DNA of 64,000 nt from an uncultured Eubacteriales bacterium (GTDB lineage: Bacteria > Bacillota > Clostridia > Christensenellales > CAG-138), in assembly GCA_902798825.1 (NCBI GenBank), contig CADBYI010000001.1:1-64000 (forward strand). Reading direction: 5' to 3'. This document shows, piece after piece, positions 13,465-23,180 of this stretch; position 1 is the stretch's first letter; every line of letters begins with the position of its first letter. Below the pieces are notes generated by a model that was not told the origin of the DNA, searched no databases, and was given only the letters and a program-made list of their open reading frames with translations. The position numbers and the translations under genes were made by a program.

Positions 13465-16053
13465 ATGAATCCCAATCAACTTACCCAAAAGAGCATCGAG
13501 GCCATCCAAGCGGCGCAGCGGATGGCTCAGGAGCGAAACCATACCCAGATACAGCAGGCCCATCTGCTGTACGCCCTGATCGACGACGGAGAGGACCTGA
13601 ACGCCCAGCTCCTCACCGCCATGCAGGTGAACGTGAGCGGCCTCAAGGGCGAGCTCATGAACCTGCTGAACGGCCAGGCCAGCTATTCCGGCGGGGGTAG
13701 CGGCCAGCTGTACGCCTCACAGGCCCTGGACAAGGCCCTGAACGAAGCTGAAAAGCGGATGCAGAGCATGGGCGACAGCTACATCTCCGTGGAGCATCTG
13801 ATGATGGGCCTCATCGCCGAGCCCGACAAGGACGTGGCGGGCCTGTTTCGGCGCTATAACGTGACCATGGAGGGGTACCTGGCCGCCCTGCAGAAGGTCC
13901 GGGGCACCCGCCAGGTGAACTCGGACAACCCCGAGGACACCTACGACGTGCTGAAGAAGTACGGCCAGGATTTGACCGCCCTGGCCAAGGACCAGAAGCT
14001 GGACCCGGTCATCGGCCGGGACGGCGAGATCCGCAGCGTCATCCGTATCCTGTCCCGGAAGACCAAGAACAACCCCTGCCTCATCGGCGAGCCTGGCGTG
14101 GGCAAGACCGCCATCGCGGAGGGGCTGGCCCAGCGGATCGCCCGGGGCGACGTGCCCGAGAACCTGAAGGATCGGCAGCTGTTCGCCCTGGACATGGGCG
14201 CGCTGGTGGCCGGCGCCAAGTATCGGGGCGAGTTTGAGGAGCGCCTGAAGGCGGTCCTTGCGGAGGTCAAGCAGAGCGAGGGCAAGATCATCCTGTTCAT
14301 CGACGAGCTTCACACCATCGTGGGCGCGGGCAAGACCGAGGGCGCCATGGACGCCGGCAACATCCTCAAGCCCATGCTGGCCCGGGGCGAGCTCCACTGC
14401 ATCGGCGCCACCACGCTGGACGAGTACAGAAAGTACATCGAGAAGGACGCGGCGCTGGAGCGCCGGTTCCAGCCGGTGACGGTGGCGGAGCCCAGCGTGG
14501 AGGACACCATCTCCATCCTCCGGGGCCTGAAGTCCCGGTACGAGGTCTTCCACGGCGTGAAGATCAGGGACGAGGCGCTGATCGCCGCGGCGGTGCTGTC
14601 CAACCGCTATATCTCCGACCGGTTCCTGCCGGACAAGGCCATCGACCTGGTGGACGAGGCCTGCGCCATGATCAAGGCGGAGATGAACTCCATGCCCACG
14701 GAGATGGACGAAATCTCCCGGAAGATCATGCAGCTGGAGATCGAGGAGGCGGCCCTCTCCGAGGAGACCGACAAGGCGGCTTTGGAGCACCTGATGGAGA
14801 TCCGCAAGCAGCTCTCCGCCCTTCGGGACACCTTCCACAAGATGAAGGCCAACTGGGAGAACGAGAAGCAGGACATCAACAAGGTCCAGCAGCTGCGGGA
14901 GAAGATCGAGGCCGTTCAGCAGCAGATCGAAAAGGCAGAGAACGAGTACGACCTGAACAGGGCCGCGGCCCTGAAATATGGCGAGCTGCCCAAGCTCCAG
15001 AAGGAGCTGGAGGCGGAGGAGGGCAAGTCCTCCGAGAAGGAGCATTCGCTCCTTAGGGACCACGTGGGCGAGGACGAGATCGCCCAGGTAGTGGCCCGGT
15101 GGACGGGCATCCCGGTATCGAAGCTGTTGGAGAGCGAGCGCAAAAAGCTGCTGCACCTGGATGCCGTGCTCCATGAGCGGGTCGTGGGCCAGGACGACGC
15201 GGTCCAGCGGGTGGCGGACGCCATCCTCCGCTCCCGGGCGGGCATCCAGAACCCGGATCGGCCCATCGGCTCCTTCCTGTTCCTGGGCCCCACGGGCGTG
15301 GGCAAGACGGAGCTCAGCAAGGCGCTGGCCCAGGCCCTCTTCGACGACGAGCGCAGCATGGTCCGCATCGATATGAGCGAGTACATGGAGCAATACTCCG
15401 TGTCCCGGCTCATCGGCGCCCCTCCGGGATACGTGGGCTATGACGAGGGCGGCCAGCTCACCGAGGCGGTCCGCCGCAAGCCCTACGCGGTGGTCCTGTT
15501 CGACGAGGTGGAGAAGGCCCACCCCCAGGTGCTGAACGTGCTGCTGCAGGTGCTGGACGACGGCCGCATCACCGACGGCCAGGGCCGGACGGTGGACTTT
15601 AAGAACACCATCATCATCCTGACCTCTAACCTGGGTAGCGATTTGCTGCTGGGCGGCATGGCCGCCGACGGCACCATCCGCCCGGAGACCGAGGAGGCTT
15701 TGAACAAGCTCCTCAAGACCGCGTTTAGGCCCGAGTTTTTGAACCGGCTGGACGAGGTGGTCTTCTTCCGGCCCCTGACCGGGGAGAACATGAAGGCCAT
15801 TGTGAGCCTGCTCCTCAGGGACCTGGAGGGCCGCATGAGCGCCCGGGGGCTGAAGCTGTCCGTCACCGACGCCGCACGGGAGCTGATCATCCGGGAGGGC
15901 AGCGATCCCCTCTTCGGCGCACGGCCCCTGAAGCGGTACATCCAGAGCAAGGTGGAATCCCTCCTGGCCCGCCACATCATCGCCAGCTCCCCCAAGGAGG
16001 GCAGCACCCTGACCGTGGACGCGGACGGGGACGGCCGGCTGACGGTGAAATAA
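13465..16053 (+). CDS. clpB: ATP-dependent chaperone ClpB
   Basis: 862 residues, normal for ClpB. In order: Clp N-terminal repeat domain (about 1-145), AAA+ domain 1 with Walker A GEPGVGKT at 208-215, the long middle coiled coil (about 410-530, EEIxxK-rich), AAA+ domain 2 with Walker A GPTGVGKT at 608-615, and the C-terminal domain ending in a basic stretch. The middle coiled coil separates it from ClpC and ClpA. As a hexamer it pulls polypeptides out of aggregates together with DnaK. AAGGGGG lies 8 bases before the ATG. No CIRCE or CtsR box is visible before it; regulation is unclear. Confidence 0.97.
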   Translation: MNPNQLTQKSIEAIQAAQRMAQERNHTQIQQAHLLYALIDDGEDLNAQLLTAMQVNVSGLKGELMNLLNGQASYSGGGSGQLYASQALDKALNEAEKRMQSMGDSYISVEHLMMGLIAEPDKDVAGLFRRYNVTMEGYLAALQKVRGTRQVNSDNPEDTYDVLKKYGQDLTALAKDQKLDPVIGRDGEIRSVIRILSRKTKNNPCLIGEPGVGKTAIAEGLAQRIARGDVPENLKDRQLFALDMGALVAGAKYRGEFEERLKAVLAEVKQSEGKIILFIDELHTIVGAGKTEGAMDAGNILKPMLARGELHCIGATTLDEYRKYIEKDAALERRFQPVTVAEPSVEDTISILRGLKSRYEVFHGVKIRDEALIAAAVLSNRYISDRFLPDKAIDLVDEACAMIKAEMNSMPTEMDEISRKIMQLEIEEAALSEETDKAALEHLMEIRKQLSALRDTFHKMKANWENEKQDINKVQQLREKIEAVQQQIEKAENEYDLNRAAALKYGELPKLQKELEAEEGKSSEKEHSLLRDHVGEDEIAQVVARWTGIPVSKLLESERKKLLHLDAVLHERVVGQDDAVQRVADAILRSRAGIQNPDRPIGSFLFLGPTGVGKTELSKALAQALFDDERSMVRIDMSEYMEQYSVSRLIGAPPGYVGYDEGGQLTEAVRRKPYAVVLFDEVEKAHPQVLNVLLQVLDDGRITDGQGRTVDFKNTIIILTSNLGSDLLLGGMAADGTIRPETEEALNKLLKTAFRPEFLNRLDEVVFFRPLTGENMKAIVSLLLRDLEGRMSARGLKLSVTDAARELIIREGSDPLFGARPLKRYIQSKVESLLARHIIASSPKEGSTLTVDADGDGRLTVK

Positions 16054-16099
16054 CACAAAGCGCAAGCGGAGGATGCACAGGCATCCTCCGCTTTGTGTT
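16053..16099 (+). terminator. clpB terminator
   Basis: An 11-bp perfect stem GCGGAGGATGC / GCATCCTCCGC (16066-16076, 16081-16091) with an ACAG loop, extended by ACACAAA/TTTGTGT pairs. The U-tract is weak. Confidence 0.65.
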
Positions 16100-16160
16100 G
16101 CGCCAAAGGGCAAGAAGGGATACAATAAAACAAGAAGAGAGAAAAAGGAGCCAGCGCCAT

Positions 16161-16907
16161 ATGATAAAAGTGGAACGAATACAGATACCCACCCTGCCCA
16201 CACAAAAGCCCCGGCGGCTGTACGTCTACACCCCCAAGGGCTATGAGGGGAGCGATCGGCGGTACCCGGTGCTCTATATGTTCGACGGGCACAACGTGTT
16301 CTACGACAGCCACGCCACCTACGGCAAGAGCTGGGGCATGAAGGAATATTTGGAAAAGAGCAAATTGCCCCTCCTGCTGGTGGCGGTGGAATGCAACCCG
16401 GAGGGGGACAACCGCATGCGCGAGTACGCCCCCTGGGACATCGTCTGGAAGGGGAAGACCCTGTTTGAAGGCCGGGGGAAGCTGACCATGGACTGGATCG
16501 TGAACGAGCTCAAGCCCCGGATCGACCGGGAGTACCGCACCCTGCCCGATCGGGAGCACACCCTCATCGCCGGCAGCTCCATGGGCGGGCTCATGTCCCT
16601 CTACGCGGTGACGGCCTACAACGACACCTTCTCGAAGGCCGCGGCCCTGTCCCCCAGCCTGTGGGGCGCCCGGCACCACGAGCAGGAGTTGAAAGCCCCT
16701 CTCCGGCAGCCCACCCGCATCTATATGGACATGGGCACCGGGGAGACGGAGGGGCACATCACCGTCCTCACCGGCCTGTTCGCCGCCGCCCAGCGGCTCA
16801 CCCGGGCCGGAGCCAGCGTGGACGCCCGGGTGGTCCCCGACGCCCAGCACAGCGAGGCCTACTGGGAGCAGCGGATACCGGTCTTTATGGAGTATTTGCT
16901 GAAATAG
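16161..16907 (+). CDS. alpha/beta hydrolase, esterase D-like
   Basis: A 248-residue serine hydrolase of the PF00756 esterase family (Fes/YbbA/FrmB type). The core has YPVLYMFDGHNVF, the nucleophile elbow GSSMGG with catalytic Ser, and a C-terminal DAQHSEAYWEQR that supplies the His. It hydrolyses ester bonds of an unknown substrate; no signal peptide is seen, so it is cytosolic. The ATG at 16161 fits AAAAAGGAG 11 bases upstream, while the frame is open earlier without a ribosome site. The gene is alone between the clpB terminator and converging recR. Confidence 0.88.
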   Translation: MIKVERIQIPTLPTQKPRRLYVYTPKGYEGSDRRYPVLYMFDGHNVFYDSHATYGKSWGMKEYLEKSKLPLLLVAVECNPEGDNRMREYAPWDIVWKGKTLFEGRGKLTMDWIVNELKPRIDREYRTLPDREHTLIAGSSMGGLMSLYAVTAYNDTFSKAAALSPSLWGARHHEQELKAPLRQPTRIYMDMGTGETEGHITVLTGLFAAAQRLTRAGASVDARVVPDAQHSEAYWEQRIPVFMEYLLK

Positions 16908-16956
16908 ATATGGTTTCGCCGCTTTTTCTTTTGAAAAAGAGAAATCAGAATAATAA

Positions 16957-16991
16957 AAGAAAGAGCCGCCTTGAAGGCAATACTCTTTCTT
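16957..16991 (-). terminator. terminator of the dnaX-ybaB-recR operon
   Basis: AAGAAAGAG (16957-16965) pairs with CTCTTTCTT (16983-16991). On the minus strand the hairpin runs into TTTTATTATT. Confidence 0.6.
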
Positions 16992-17006
16992 AAAAGTTCT
17001 TTGGAT

Positions 17007-17032
17007 GCACCCTTTCCTACAGGAAAGGGTGC
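17007..17032. terminator. strong hairpin between convergent esterase and recR
   Basis: A 12-bp perfect stem GCACCCTTTCCT / AGGAAAGGGTGC (17007-17018, 17021-17032) in the convergent gap. It is symmetric and could work on both strands, though no long T-run follows. Confidence 0.5.
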
Positions 17033-17045
17033 AAAGCTTATTATC

Positions 17046-17639
17046 CTATATGCTCCGCCGGCCCTCCAGGGCCTTGGCCAGGGTGACCTCGTCGGTGTAT
17101 TCGAGGTTGCCGCCGATGGGGATGCCGTGGGCGATGCGGGAGGCGGTGACCCCCAGGGGCTTCAGGAGCCGGGCGATATAGGAGGCCGTGGCTTCCCCCT
17201 CCACGTCCGGATTGGTGGCCAATATGACCTCCTTCACCTCGCCGCCCTTGCAGCGCTCCAAGAGCTCGTTGATCTTGATGTCCTTGGGGCCGATGCCCTC
17301 CATGGGCGAGAGGGCGCCGAAGAGCACGTGGTACCGGCCGTTGAACTCCCGGGTCTTCTCCATGGCAATCACGTCCTTGGGGTCGGACACCACGCAGATC
17401 ACGTCCGCCCGCCGCCGGGGGTCGGCGCAGATTTCGCACAGCTCCCCGTCGGTATAGGTGCCGCAGACCGGGCAGTTGTGGACCTTGGTGCGGGCGTCGG
17501 TGATGGCCTGGGCCAACTCCTGGGCCTGCTCCGGGGGTACGCCCAAAATATGATAGGCCAGCCGGGCCGCCGTCTTGCGCCCGATGCCCGGGAGCCGGCC
17601 CAGCTGCACCGTCAGCCGTTCGATGGATTCGATGGCCAT
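17046..17639 (-). CDS. recR: recombination mediator RecR
   Basis: 197 residues, as expected for RecR. The N-terminal helix-hairpin-helix reads LGRLPGIGRKTAARLAYHIL, then a C4 zinc motif CPVCGTYTDGELCEIC, and the Toprim domain with KEVILATNPDVEGEATASYIA. It acts with RecO and RecF to load RecA at gaps. It overlaps the dnaX-ybaB-recR arrangement common to Firmicutes: ybaB ends 3 bases before its ATG. Nothing unusual is seen. Confidence 0.97.
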   Translation of the reverse strand: MAIESIERLTVQLGRLPGIGRKTAARLAYHILGVPPEQAQELAQAITDARTKVHNCPVCGTYTDGELCEICADPRRRADVICVVSDPKDVIAMEKTREFNGRYHVLFGALSPMEGIGPKDIKINELLERCKGGEVKEVILATNPDVEGEATASYIARLLKPLGVTASRIAHGIPIGGNLEYTDEVTLAKALEGRRSI

Positions 17640-17642
17640 GGC

Positions 17643-17981
17643 TTAGAAGGGCAGATTCATGCCGCCGGTGAGCTTGCCCATCTCCTGCTCCACGGTGGAG
17701 GCGGCCTCCTTGAGGGCGCTGTTCACCGCCGAGAGCACCAGATCCTGGAGCATCTCCACGTCGTCCGGGTCCACGCACTGGGGGTCGATCTCGACGGCCA
17801 GGACCTCCCGGGCCCCGTTCACCGTGACCTTCACCATGCCGCCGCCGGAGGCGGCCGTGAACTCCTGGGCGTTCAGCTCCGCCTGCTTTTTCGTCATGTT
17901 CTCCTGCATCCGCTGGGCCTGCTTCATGAGCTGCTGCATATTGCCCATGCCGCCCATGGGGAATCCGCCGTGCTTTGCCAT
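17643..17981 (-). CDS. YbaB/EbfC family nucleoid-associated protein
   Basis: 112 residues. GGMGNMQQLMKQAQRMQENM is the usual N-terminal helix, then ASGGGMVKVTVNGAREV and the C-terminal helix ending in GGMNLPF. These small dimeric proteins bind DNA and are always found between dnaX and recR. The start at 17981 follows TGGAGG on the minus strand; an in-frame ATG at 17999 lacks a ribosome site. Confidence 0.95.
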   Translation of the reverse strand: MAKHGGFPMGGMGNMQQLMKQAQRMQENMTKKQAELNAQEFTAASGGGMVKVTVNGAREVLAVEIDPQCVDPDDVEMLQDLVLSAVNSALKEAASTVEQEMGKLTGGMNLPF

Positions 17982-18014
17982 ATCAATATACCTCCACAAA
18001 AGATTTGTTTCTAT

Positions 18015-19712
18015 TCAGGTGATGGTCAGCTTATCCTTGAACAAGCCCACCAAATCCGCCACGTCCTTGTCGCTTTCGCCCTCCTTGAGGAGCAGATGGA
18101 CCCCGGGCTTGAGGGCGTCCAGCTCCCCCTGGATCACGGCCACGCTCCGGGCGTTGAGCATCTTGAGCTTCCCCACGTACTCCGCCGGGAAGGAAACGGT
18201 CAGCTGCTCCTCCGTGAGCTCCGTGGCCTGTCCGAAGGCCGCGCTGCGGTGGACCAGGGCGTTCACCTTCTGGACCCGGGCCAGAACCTGCTTCCACAGG
18301 GCATCCGCAAGGATCGCCTCGTCCGCCTCTCCGCCGCCGGTGGGCCGGGGAGCCGCCTTAGGGGCCGCAGGCGCCGGTTGGCTCACGGGCGCCGATGGGG
18401 TCGCCTGGGCCGGGGACTCCGAAGCTTCGTATGCCTCCTCCGGCAGATATCCTTCCTCCGGCGGCGGCTCGGGGAGATAGTCCTCCTCGTAGGCCGGGGC
18501 CGCCTTAGGCGCCGGGGCTGCCTGGATGACCGGTGCTGCCGACGCTGCTGGGGCGGCGGGGACACCGTTTTTCAGCTTCTCCTCCACCAGGGCCAGCCGG
18601 GCGGCCAAAGCTTCCACGCTCTCGTCGTCCACGGGCTGGGCGATCCGCACCAGCACCGTCTCCAAAAGCATCCGGGGCGAGGGGAAATAGCGCATATCGT
18701 TCTGCACCGCCATGAGCTTTTCCATGGCGTAGAGGATGCGGGCGTTGGCGTGCTTGGCCGCCTGCTTCTGGTACCGGGCCAGCCGATCCGCCGTGACAGC
18801 CAGAAGATCGGCGCAGTCCCCGCAGGCCTTCACCAGCAGGAGGGAGCGCATATGCCCCGCCAGCTCCCCGGCGAACACGGACATATCCCGCCCCTGGCGC
18901 ACCACCTGATCGAGGCTCAAAAGGGCCCCCCGGGCGTCGCCGGTGAGGAGGGTTTCGGCCATGTCGAAGAGGAAGTCCTCGTCCATGATGCCCAGGACCA
19001 TCTGCACGTCCTTGGCCGTGACCTTGCCGCCGCAGAAAGACAGGCACTGGTCCAGGAGAGACAGGGCGTCCCGCATGCCCCCGTCCGCCGCCCGGGCGAT
19101 GATCCGAAGACCGTCGGGCTCCACCTGGGCCCCGTCCGCCTGCAGGATGTACTGCATATAGCCGATGATCTCCGGCACGGTGAGCCGGTGGAAGTCGAAC
19201 CGCTGGCAGCGGGAGATGATGGTGGCCGGGAGCTTCTGGGGCTCCGTGGTGGCCAATATGAACACCACGTGCTCCGGCGGCTCCTCCAGCGTCTTCAGCA
19301 GGGCGTTGAAGGCCGCGGGGGAGAGCATATGGACTTCGTCGATGATGAATACCCGGTATTTCAGCTGCAGGGGAGCGAACTGGGCCTGGGAGATGAGGTC
19401 GCGGACGTTGTCCACGCCGGTGTTGCTGGCGGCGTCGATCTCGATGATGTCCGCGTTCTGCTGGGCCGCCGTGCGGCAGCTGTCGCACCGGAGGCAGGGC
19501 TCCCCGTTTTCCGGGTGGAGGCAGTTGATGGCCTTGGCCAGGATCCGGGCCGTGGTGGTCTTGCCCGTGCCCCGGGAGCCGCAGAACAGATAGGCGTGGG
19601 AGAGCTGTCCCTCCCGCACCTGATTCATAAGGATGGTGGTGATATGCTTTTGACCCGCCATCTGCCCGAAGGTCTCGGGCCGGTAGGTCCTGTAGAGTGC
19701 CTGATACGCCAT
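18015..19712 (-). CDS. dnaX: DNA polymerase III subunits gamma and tau
   Basis: 565 residues. AAA+ clamp-loader ATPase with Walker A GSRGTGKT at residues 45-52, the zinc cluster CLRCDSC, the DEVHML box and the SRC sensor (ATIISRCQRFDFHR). Domain III follows, then a Pro/Ala-rich linker (about 380-450) and the tau C-terminal domain. It loads the beta clamp and ties polymerase cores at the fork. The ATG at 19712 follows AGGAGG on the minus strand and gives the family-typical MAYQALYRTYRPETF; an upstream in-frame ATG at 19754 is not credible. No slippery A-run for a gamma-form frameshift was noticed. Confidence 0.97.
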   Translation of the reverse strand: MAYQALYRTYRPETFGQMAGQKHITTILMNQVREGQLSHAYLFCGSRGTGKTTTARILAKAINCLHPENGEPCLRCDSCRTAAQQNADIIEIDAASNTGVDNVRDLISQAQFAPLQLKYRVFIIDEVHMLSPAAFNALLKTLEEPPEHVVFILATTEPQKLPATIISRCQRFDFHRLTVPEIIGYMQYILQADGAQVEPDGLRIIARAADGGMRDALSLLDQCLSFCGGKVTAKDVQMVLGIMDEDFLFDMAETLLTGDARGALLSLDQVVRQGRDMSVFAGELAGHMRSLLLVKACGDCADLLAVTADRLARYQKQAAKHANARILYAMEKLMAVQNDMRYFPSPRMLLETVLVRIAQPVDDESVEALAARLALVEEKLKNGVPAAPAASAAPVIQAAPAPKAAPAYEEDYLPEPPPEEGYLPEEAYEASESPAQATPSAPVSQPAPAAPKAAPRPTGGGEADEAILADALWKQVLARVQKVNALVHRSAAFGQATELTEEQLTVSFPAEYVGKLKMLNARSVAVIQGELDALKPGVHLLLKEGESDKDVADLVGLFKDKLTIT

Positions 19713-19779
19713 GTGCGCCTCCTGTTCTGTCAGTATACCACAGGAGGAGCCCATAGAAAAGGTTTTTATTTTGTCGGGC

Positions 19780-20523
19780 TTACGTGAACTCCCCGGTGTA
19801 CAGGCACACCCGGCCGGAGAATATCTCCGTCAGGGCCCGGACCAGTTCCCGGCGGGTCCCGCCGGAGAGATCGTAGACGATGAGCCGGGCCGGGGCCATG
19901 CCCACGAGCAGGCTCAATATCCCCTCGCCGCTTTCGTCCACATACTCCATGCGCAGCTCCTCCCCGTCGGAAAGGGAGCAAAGCCCATCCCCGTGGAGGC
20001 ACAGCCGCAAAGAGGGGCACCGGGGCGGGCGCTCGTCGAGCAGGAGCCGCAGCACGTCCGCCGCCTGGTCATACTCCTTCTCCAGCAGCAGCTCTGAAAA
20101 GGCCTCCTCCACGCACAGCCGCCAAAAGAGCAGGGTCTCGGGCATCCGAAAGCGCAAAAAACCCTCCAGGCACAGCTTGCCCTCCGCCTGCAGATAGTCG
20201 CTCAGCCGCTGGACGGTCTCGGACATATCCTCCTGCTGACGGGCCGCGTCCACCGCCCGGACCAGCACCTTCTGCCGATCCTCCCGGACCAGGGGCGTTT
20301 CGTCCGCCATGGCCGCCGCCTCGAAGGGCACGAGATCGTGGAGGAGCACCCGGCCCAAAGCCTGGGACAGGGCCTGCAGCCCCTGCCGCCCCTCCATGCG
20401 CACGCCCACGCCCCCCGGGGCCGCCGAAAGGGTATAGGGCGCCCCGCTTTCCCGCAGGTGGGCATGGAGCAGCGCTTCCAAATCCACGTCGTATTCCATT
20501 GTCTGAATGATCCAGGAGGACAC
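19780..20523 (-). CDS. YtxC-like sporulation protein
   Basis: A 247-residue protein without a signal peptide. The segment LCLEGFLRFRMPE followed by LLLEKEYDQAADVLRLLLDE resembles the GFINFRL and EKEY blocks of YtxC (PF08812), a family found in endospore formers; the rest is poorly conserved, and the C-terminal part (HGDGLCSLSDGEELRM onwards) also fits. Exact function in sporulation is unknown. A GTG start at 20523 is preferred because GGAAAGGAAAAGC lies before it; an ATG at 20499 is the alternative. It sits 67 bases upstream of dnaX on the same strand and may share its transcript. Confidence 0.65.
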   Translation of the reverse strand: MSSWIIQTMEYDVDLEALLHAHLRESGAPYTLSAAPGGVGVRMEGRQGLQALSQALGRVLLHDLVPFEAAAMADETPLVREDRQKVLVRAVDAARQQEDMSETVQRLSDYLQAEGKLCLEGFLRFRMPETLLFWRLCVEEAFSELLLEKEYDQAADVLRLLLDERPPRCPSLRLCLHGDGLCSLSDGEELRMEYVDESGEGILSLLVGMAPARLIVYDLSGGTRRELVRALTEIFSGRVCLYTGEFT

Positions 20524-20690
20524 CGCTTTTCCTTTCCGATGAAACGCTTTCCCTTCATCCTATGTGGGTCGGTGTCTATTGTGTGCCGAAAATCCATCTC
20601 TATTCTTTTTTTGACCCGGCGCCCCCGGGCTCTGCGACGCAAGGGGATTTTTTGGCATCGGAGAGGAGATGCGGGCGACGAGGGACCTCC

Positions 20691-20723
20691 TTTAAGTTTT
20701 TCTTAAGGAAACCATGCTACAGT
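20691..20723 (+). promoter_or_regulatory. response-regulator-type direct repeat and -10 box of the efflux operon
   Basis: TTTAAG (20691-20696) and CTTAAG (20702-20707) repeat with an 11-base period, the helical spacing typical of OmpR/PhoB-family binding sites. TACAGT (20718-20723) follows as a -10 box without a proper -35. The repeats also form a palindrome CTTTAAG...CTTAAGG. The regulator is not encoded nearby. Confidence 0.5.
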
Positions 20724-20751
20724 GGCTTCAAATCATGGGGTAGGAGTGTAT

Positions 20752-22398
20752 ATGGCCAATTCCAGGAAAAAGAACAGAAGAAGAAAGACCCTGTCCACCG
20801 TGCTCGTCCTGCTGGCGGTCCTGATCGCCGGGGCCGCCGTGGGCGTGAAGCTCCTGCGGCAGCGGGTCACGGCGGCCTATGGGACCAAGAACAGCGACAA
20901 GGCCCAGGAGGCCAAGGTGACCGTGGGCAGCATCAGCACCACCATCTCGGGCACCGGCACCCTGTCCGCCCAGGAGACGGAATCGGTGTCGCTGCCGGCC
21001 AGCGTGCTTCTTCGCTCCCTGTGCGTGGCGGAGGGGGACACCGTGGCGGAGGGGGACGTGCTGGCCTATCTGGACCTTACCTCCATCATGACGGCCATGA
21101 ACGAGCTTCAGACCCAGCTGGAGGAGCTGGACGACGACATCGCCGCCGCCGCCAAGGAGACCGTGGACAGCGTGATCAAGTCCACGGTGACGGGCCGGGT
21201 GAAGGCCGTCTACTGCGAGAACGGCGATTCGGTCCTGTCCGTCATGTACGAGCACGGGGCGTTGATGACCCTGTCGCTGGACGGGTATATGGCGGTGAAC
21301 GTCCCGGCACAGGACGTGGCCGCCGGGGACCAGGTCACCGTGACCCTGTCCGACGGGTCGGCTTACCCCGGCACGGTGGACCAGGTTCAGGGGGAGGCGG
21401 CGGTGGTGCTCCTCACCGACGACAAGCCCCTGCTGGGGGACAATGCTGTGGTGACGGACGCGGCGGGCCGGGAGCTGGGGACAGGGACCCTGTATATCCA
21501 TCAGCCCCTGAACGTCACCGGCTACGCGGGCCGGGTGAGCCGGCTGTCCGTGGCGGAGAACGCCGCCGTCACCAAGAATCGCACCCTGATGTATCTTAGC
21601 GACACCACCTTTACCGCCAACTACGACGCCCTGCTGCAGCAGCGGCAGCAGGTGGCGGAGGACTTGAACGAGCTCATCTCCCTGTACCGGACCGGCGTGG
21701 TGCTGGCGCCCCTGGCCGGCAAGATGGAATCCGTCCTGGAGGAGATGGAGACGGTGGAGGGGGAGGAAGCGGCGGACGAATGGACCTTCGCCGTGATCCG
21801 GCCCCAGGAGAAGATGATCGTCACCGCCTCCATCGACGAGTCGGATATCCTGTCCGTGGAGCTGGGGCAAACGGCCTCCGTCACCATCTCCTCCATCAGC
21901 GACGACCCCTTCACCGGGGAGGTGACCGCCATGGAGAAGACGGGCACCAGCACCAGCGGCGTCACCGGCTATTCGGTGGAGGTGACGCTAAGCAGGACCG
22001 AGCAGATGCTGCCCCGGATGTCCGCCACCGTGGCCATCCGCATCGAGGGCGTGGACGACGCCCTGCTGCTGCCCGAAGGCGCCGTGACCAGGACCAGGAC
22101 CTCCGCCTATGTCTACACCGCCGTCAACGAGACCTCCGGCGAGCTGGAGGGCATGGTGGAGGTGAAGACGGGCCTGGACGGCGGCGGCTACATCGAGATC
22201 ACCCAGGGGCTCAAGGAGGGCGACACGGTCTACTATACCCAGAAGCAGACCAACGACTTCAACAACTTTATGGGCGGCTTCGGCGGCACCGGCAATTGGT
22301 CCGGCAACAACGGCGGCACCGGCAGCAACCGGCCCGGCGGCAACGGCTCCGGCAGCAATCGACCCCGCCGCAGCGGCACCGGCTCCAACGGAGGCTGA
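20752..22398 (+). CDS. efflux periplasmic-adaptor-type protein (MacA/HlyD family)
   Basis: 548 residues from the ATG at 20752 (TAGGAG upstream). An N-terminal basic stretch and one membrane helix (about residues 13-34) anchor it. A biotinyl-lipoyl-like domain, split by a short helical hairpin (MNELQTQLEELDDDIAAAAKET), is followed by beta-barrel domains with the family-typical RPQEKMIVTASIDESDILSVELGQ and VTAMEKTGTSTSGVTGYSVEV. The last 45 residues are a Gly/Asn/Ser-rich low-complexity tail. With the ATPase and permease encoded next it forms a MacAB-like export system. No outer membrane is expected in this host, so it would work as an extracellular adaptor. Substrate unknown. Confidence 0.88.
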   Translation: MANSRKKNRRRKTLSTVLVLLAVLIAGAAVGVKLLRQRVTAAYGTKNSDKAQEAKVTVGSISTTISGTGTLSAQETESVSLPASVLLRSLCVAEGDTVAEGDVLAYLDLTSIMTAMNELQTQLEELDDDIAAAAKETVDSVIKSTVTGRVKAVYCENGDSVLSVMYEHGALMTLSLDGYMAVNVPAQDVAAGDQVTVTLSDGSAYPGTVDQVQGEAAVVLLTDDKPLLGDNAVVTDAAGRELGTGTLYIHQPLNVTGYAGRVSRLSVAENAAVTKNRTLMYLSDTTFTANYDALLQQRQQVAEDLNELISLYRTGVVLAPLAGKMESVLEEMETVEGEEAADEWTFAVIRPQEKMIVTASIDESDILSVELGQTASVTISSISDDPFTGEVTAMEKTGTSTSGVTGYSVEVTLSRTEQMLPRMSATVAIRIEGVDDALLLPEGAVTRTRTSAYVYTAVNETSGELEGMVEVKTGLDGGGYIEITQGLKEGDTVYYTQKQTNDFNNFMGGFGGTGNWSGNNGGTGSNRPGGNGSGSNRPRRSGTGSNGG

Positions 22399-22423
22399 TG
22401 TGAAGAACAGGATGTTTCACATC
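22397..22423 (+). other. intercistronic hairpin
   Basis: GATGTGAA (22397-22404) pairs with TTCACATC (22416-22423); it overlaps the stop of the adaptor gene. No T-run follows, so mRNA processing or stability is likelier than termination. Confidence 0.35.
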
Positions 22424-22508
22424 TGTAATGTATGCCTTTGCTGCGAAACGGCGCAGCAATTTTGCAGGCAAAACCGGCAAAATCACTAGAAGAGGAATCG
22501 GAATAAAC

Positions 22509-23180
22509 ATGATCGTTTTGAAGGACGTCTGCAAGACCTACCAGGTGGGCGACGAGATCGTGCGGGCCCTGGACCACGCCAGTTTGACGGTGGAGGACGG
22601 GGAGTTCGTCAGCATCATCGGCCCCAGCGGCAGCGGCAAATCCACCATGATGAACATCATCGGTTGCCTCGACACGGCGGACAGCGGGGCGTATCTGCTG
22701 GACGACATCCCCATCGAGGACTATTCCGAAAACGAGCTGGCCCAGATCCGCAGCCGCAAGATCGGCTTCGTGTTCCAAAGCTTCAACCTGATCCCCCAGC
22801 TCACCGCCGCGGAGAACGTGGAGCTGCCCCTGATCTATCAGCGGGTGCGCCGGGCGGAGCGCCATCGCCGGGTCAGCGAGGCATTGGAGCGGGTCCAGCT
22901 CACGGGCCGCATGCACCATCTGCCCTCGGAGCTGTCCGGCGGTCAGCAGCAGCGGGTGGCCATCGCCCGGGCCATCGCCGCCCATCCCTCCCTGATTTTG
23001 GCGGACGAGCCCACGGGCAATTTGGACTCCCATACGGGCCGGGACATCATGGACATCTTTCATGAGCTCCACGAGGGGGGCAACACCATCGTGCTCATCA
23101 CCCACGACGATTCGGTGGCCCGCCAGGCCCAGCGGAGCATCCATATCCTGGACGGCCGGGTGCGGGAGGTGGCCCCATGA
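22509..23180 (+). CDS. ABC transporter ATP-binding protein (MacB/LolD type)
   Basis: 223 residues. Walker [10 protein letters not shown] at residues 38-46, Q-loop [13 protein letters not shown], signature [15 protein letters not shown], Walker [13 protein letters not shown] and the H-switch ITHDD. The subfamily is that of MacB, LolD and bacitracin exporters. The start ATG at 22509 yields the standard [12 protein letters not shown] opening. Its stop overlaps the permease start by 4 bases (ATGA), implying translational coupling. Confidence 0.95.
   Translation: MIVLKDVCKTYQVGDEIVRALDHASLTVEDGEFVSIIGPSGSGKSTMMNIIGCLDTADSGAYLLDDIPIEDYSENELAQIRSRKIGFVFQSFNLIPQLTAAENVELPLIYQRVRRAERHRRVSEALERVQLTGRMHHLPSELSGGQQQRVAIARAIAAHPSLILADEPTGNLDSHTGRDIMDIFHELHEGGNTIVLITHDDSVARQAQRSIHILDGRVREVAP

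Noticed and set aside
18015..19712. Programmed frameshift in dnaX (gamma form)
   Set aside because: No A-rich slippery heptamer followed by a stem was found in the linker region.
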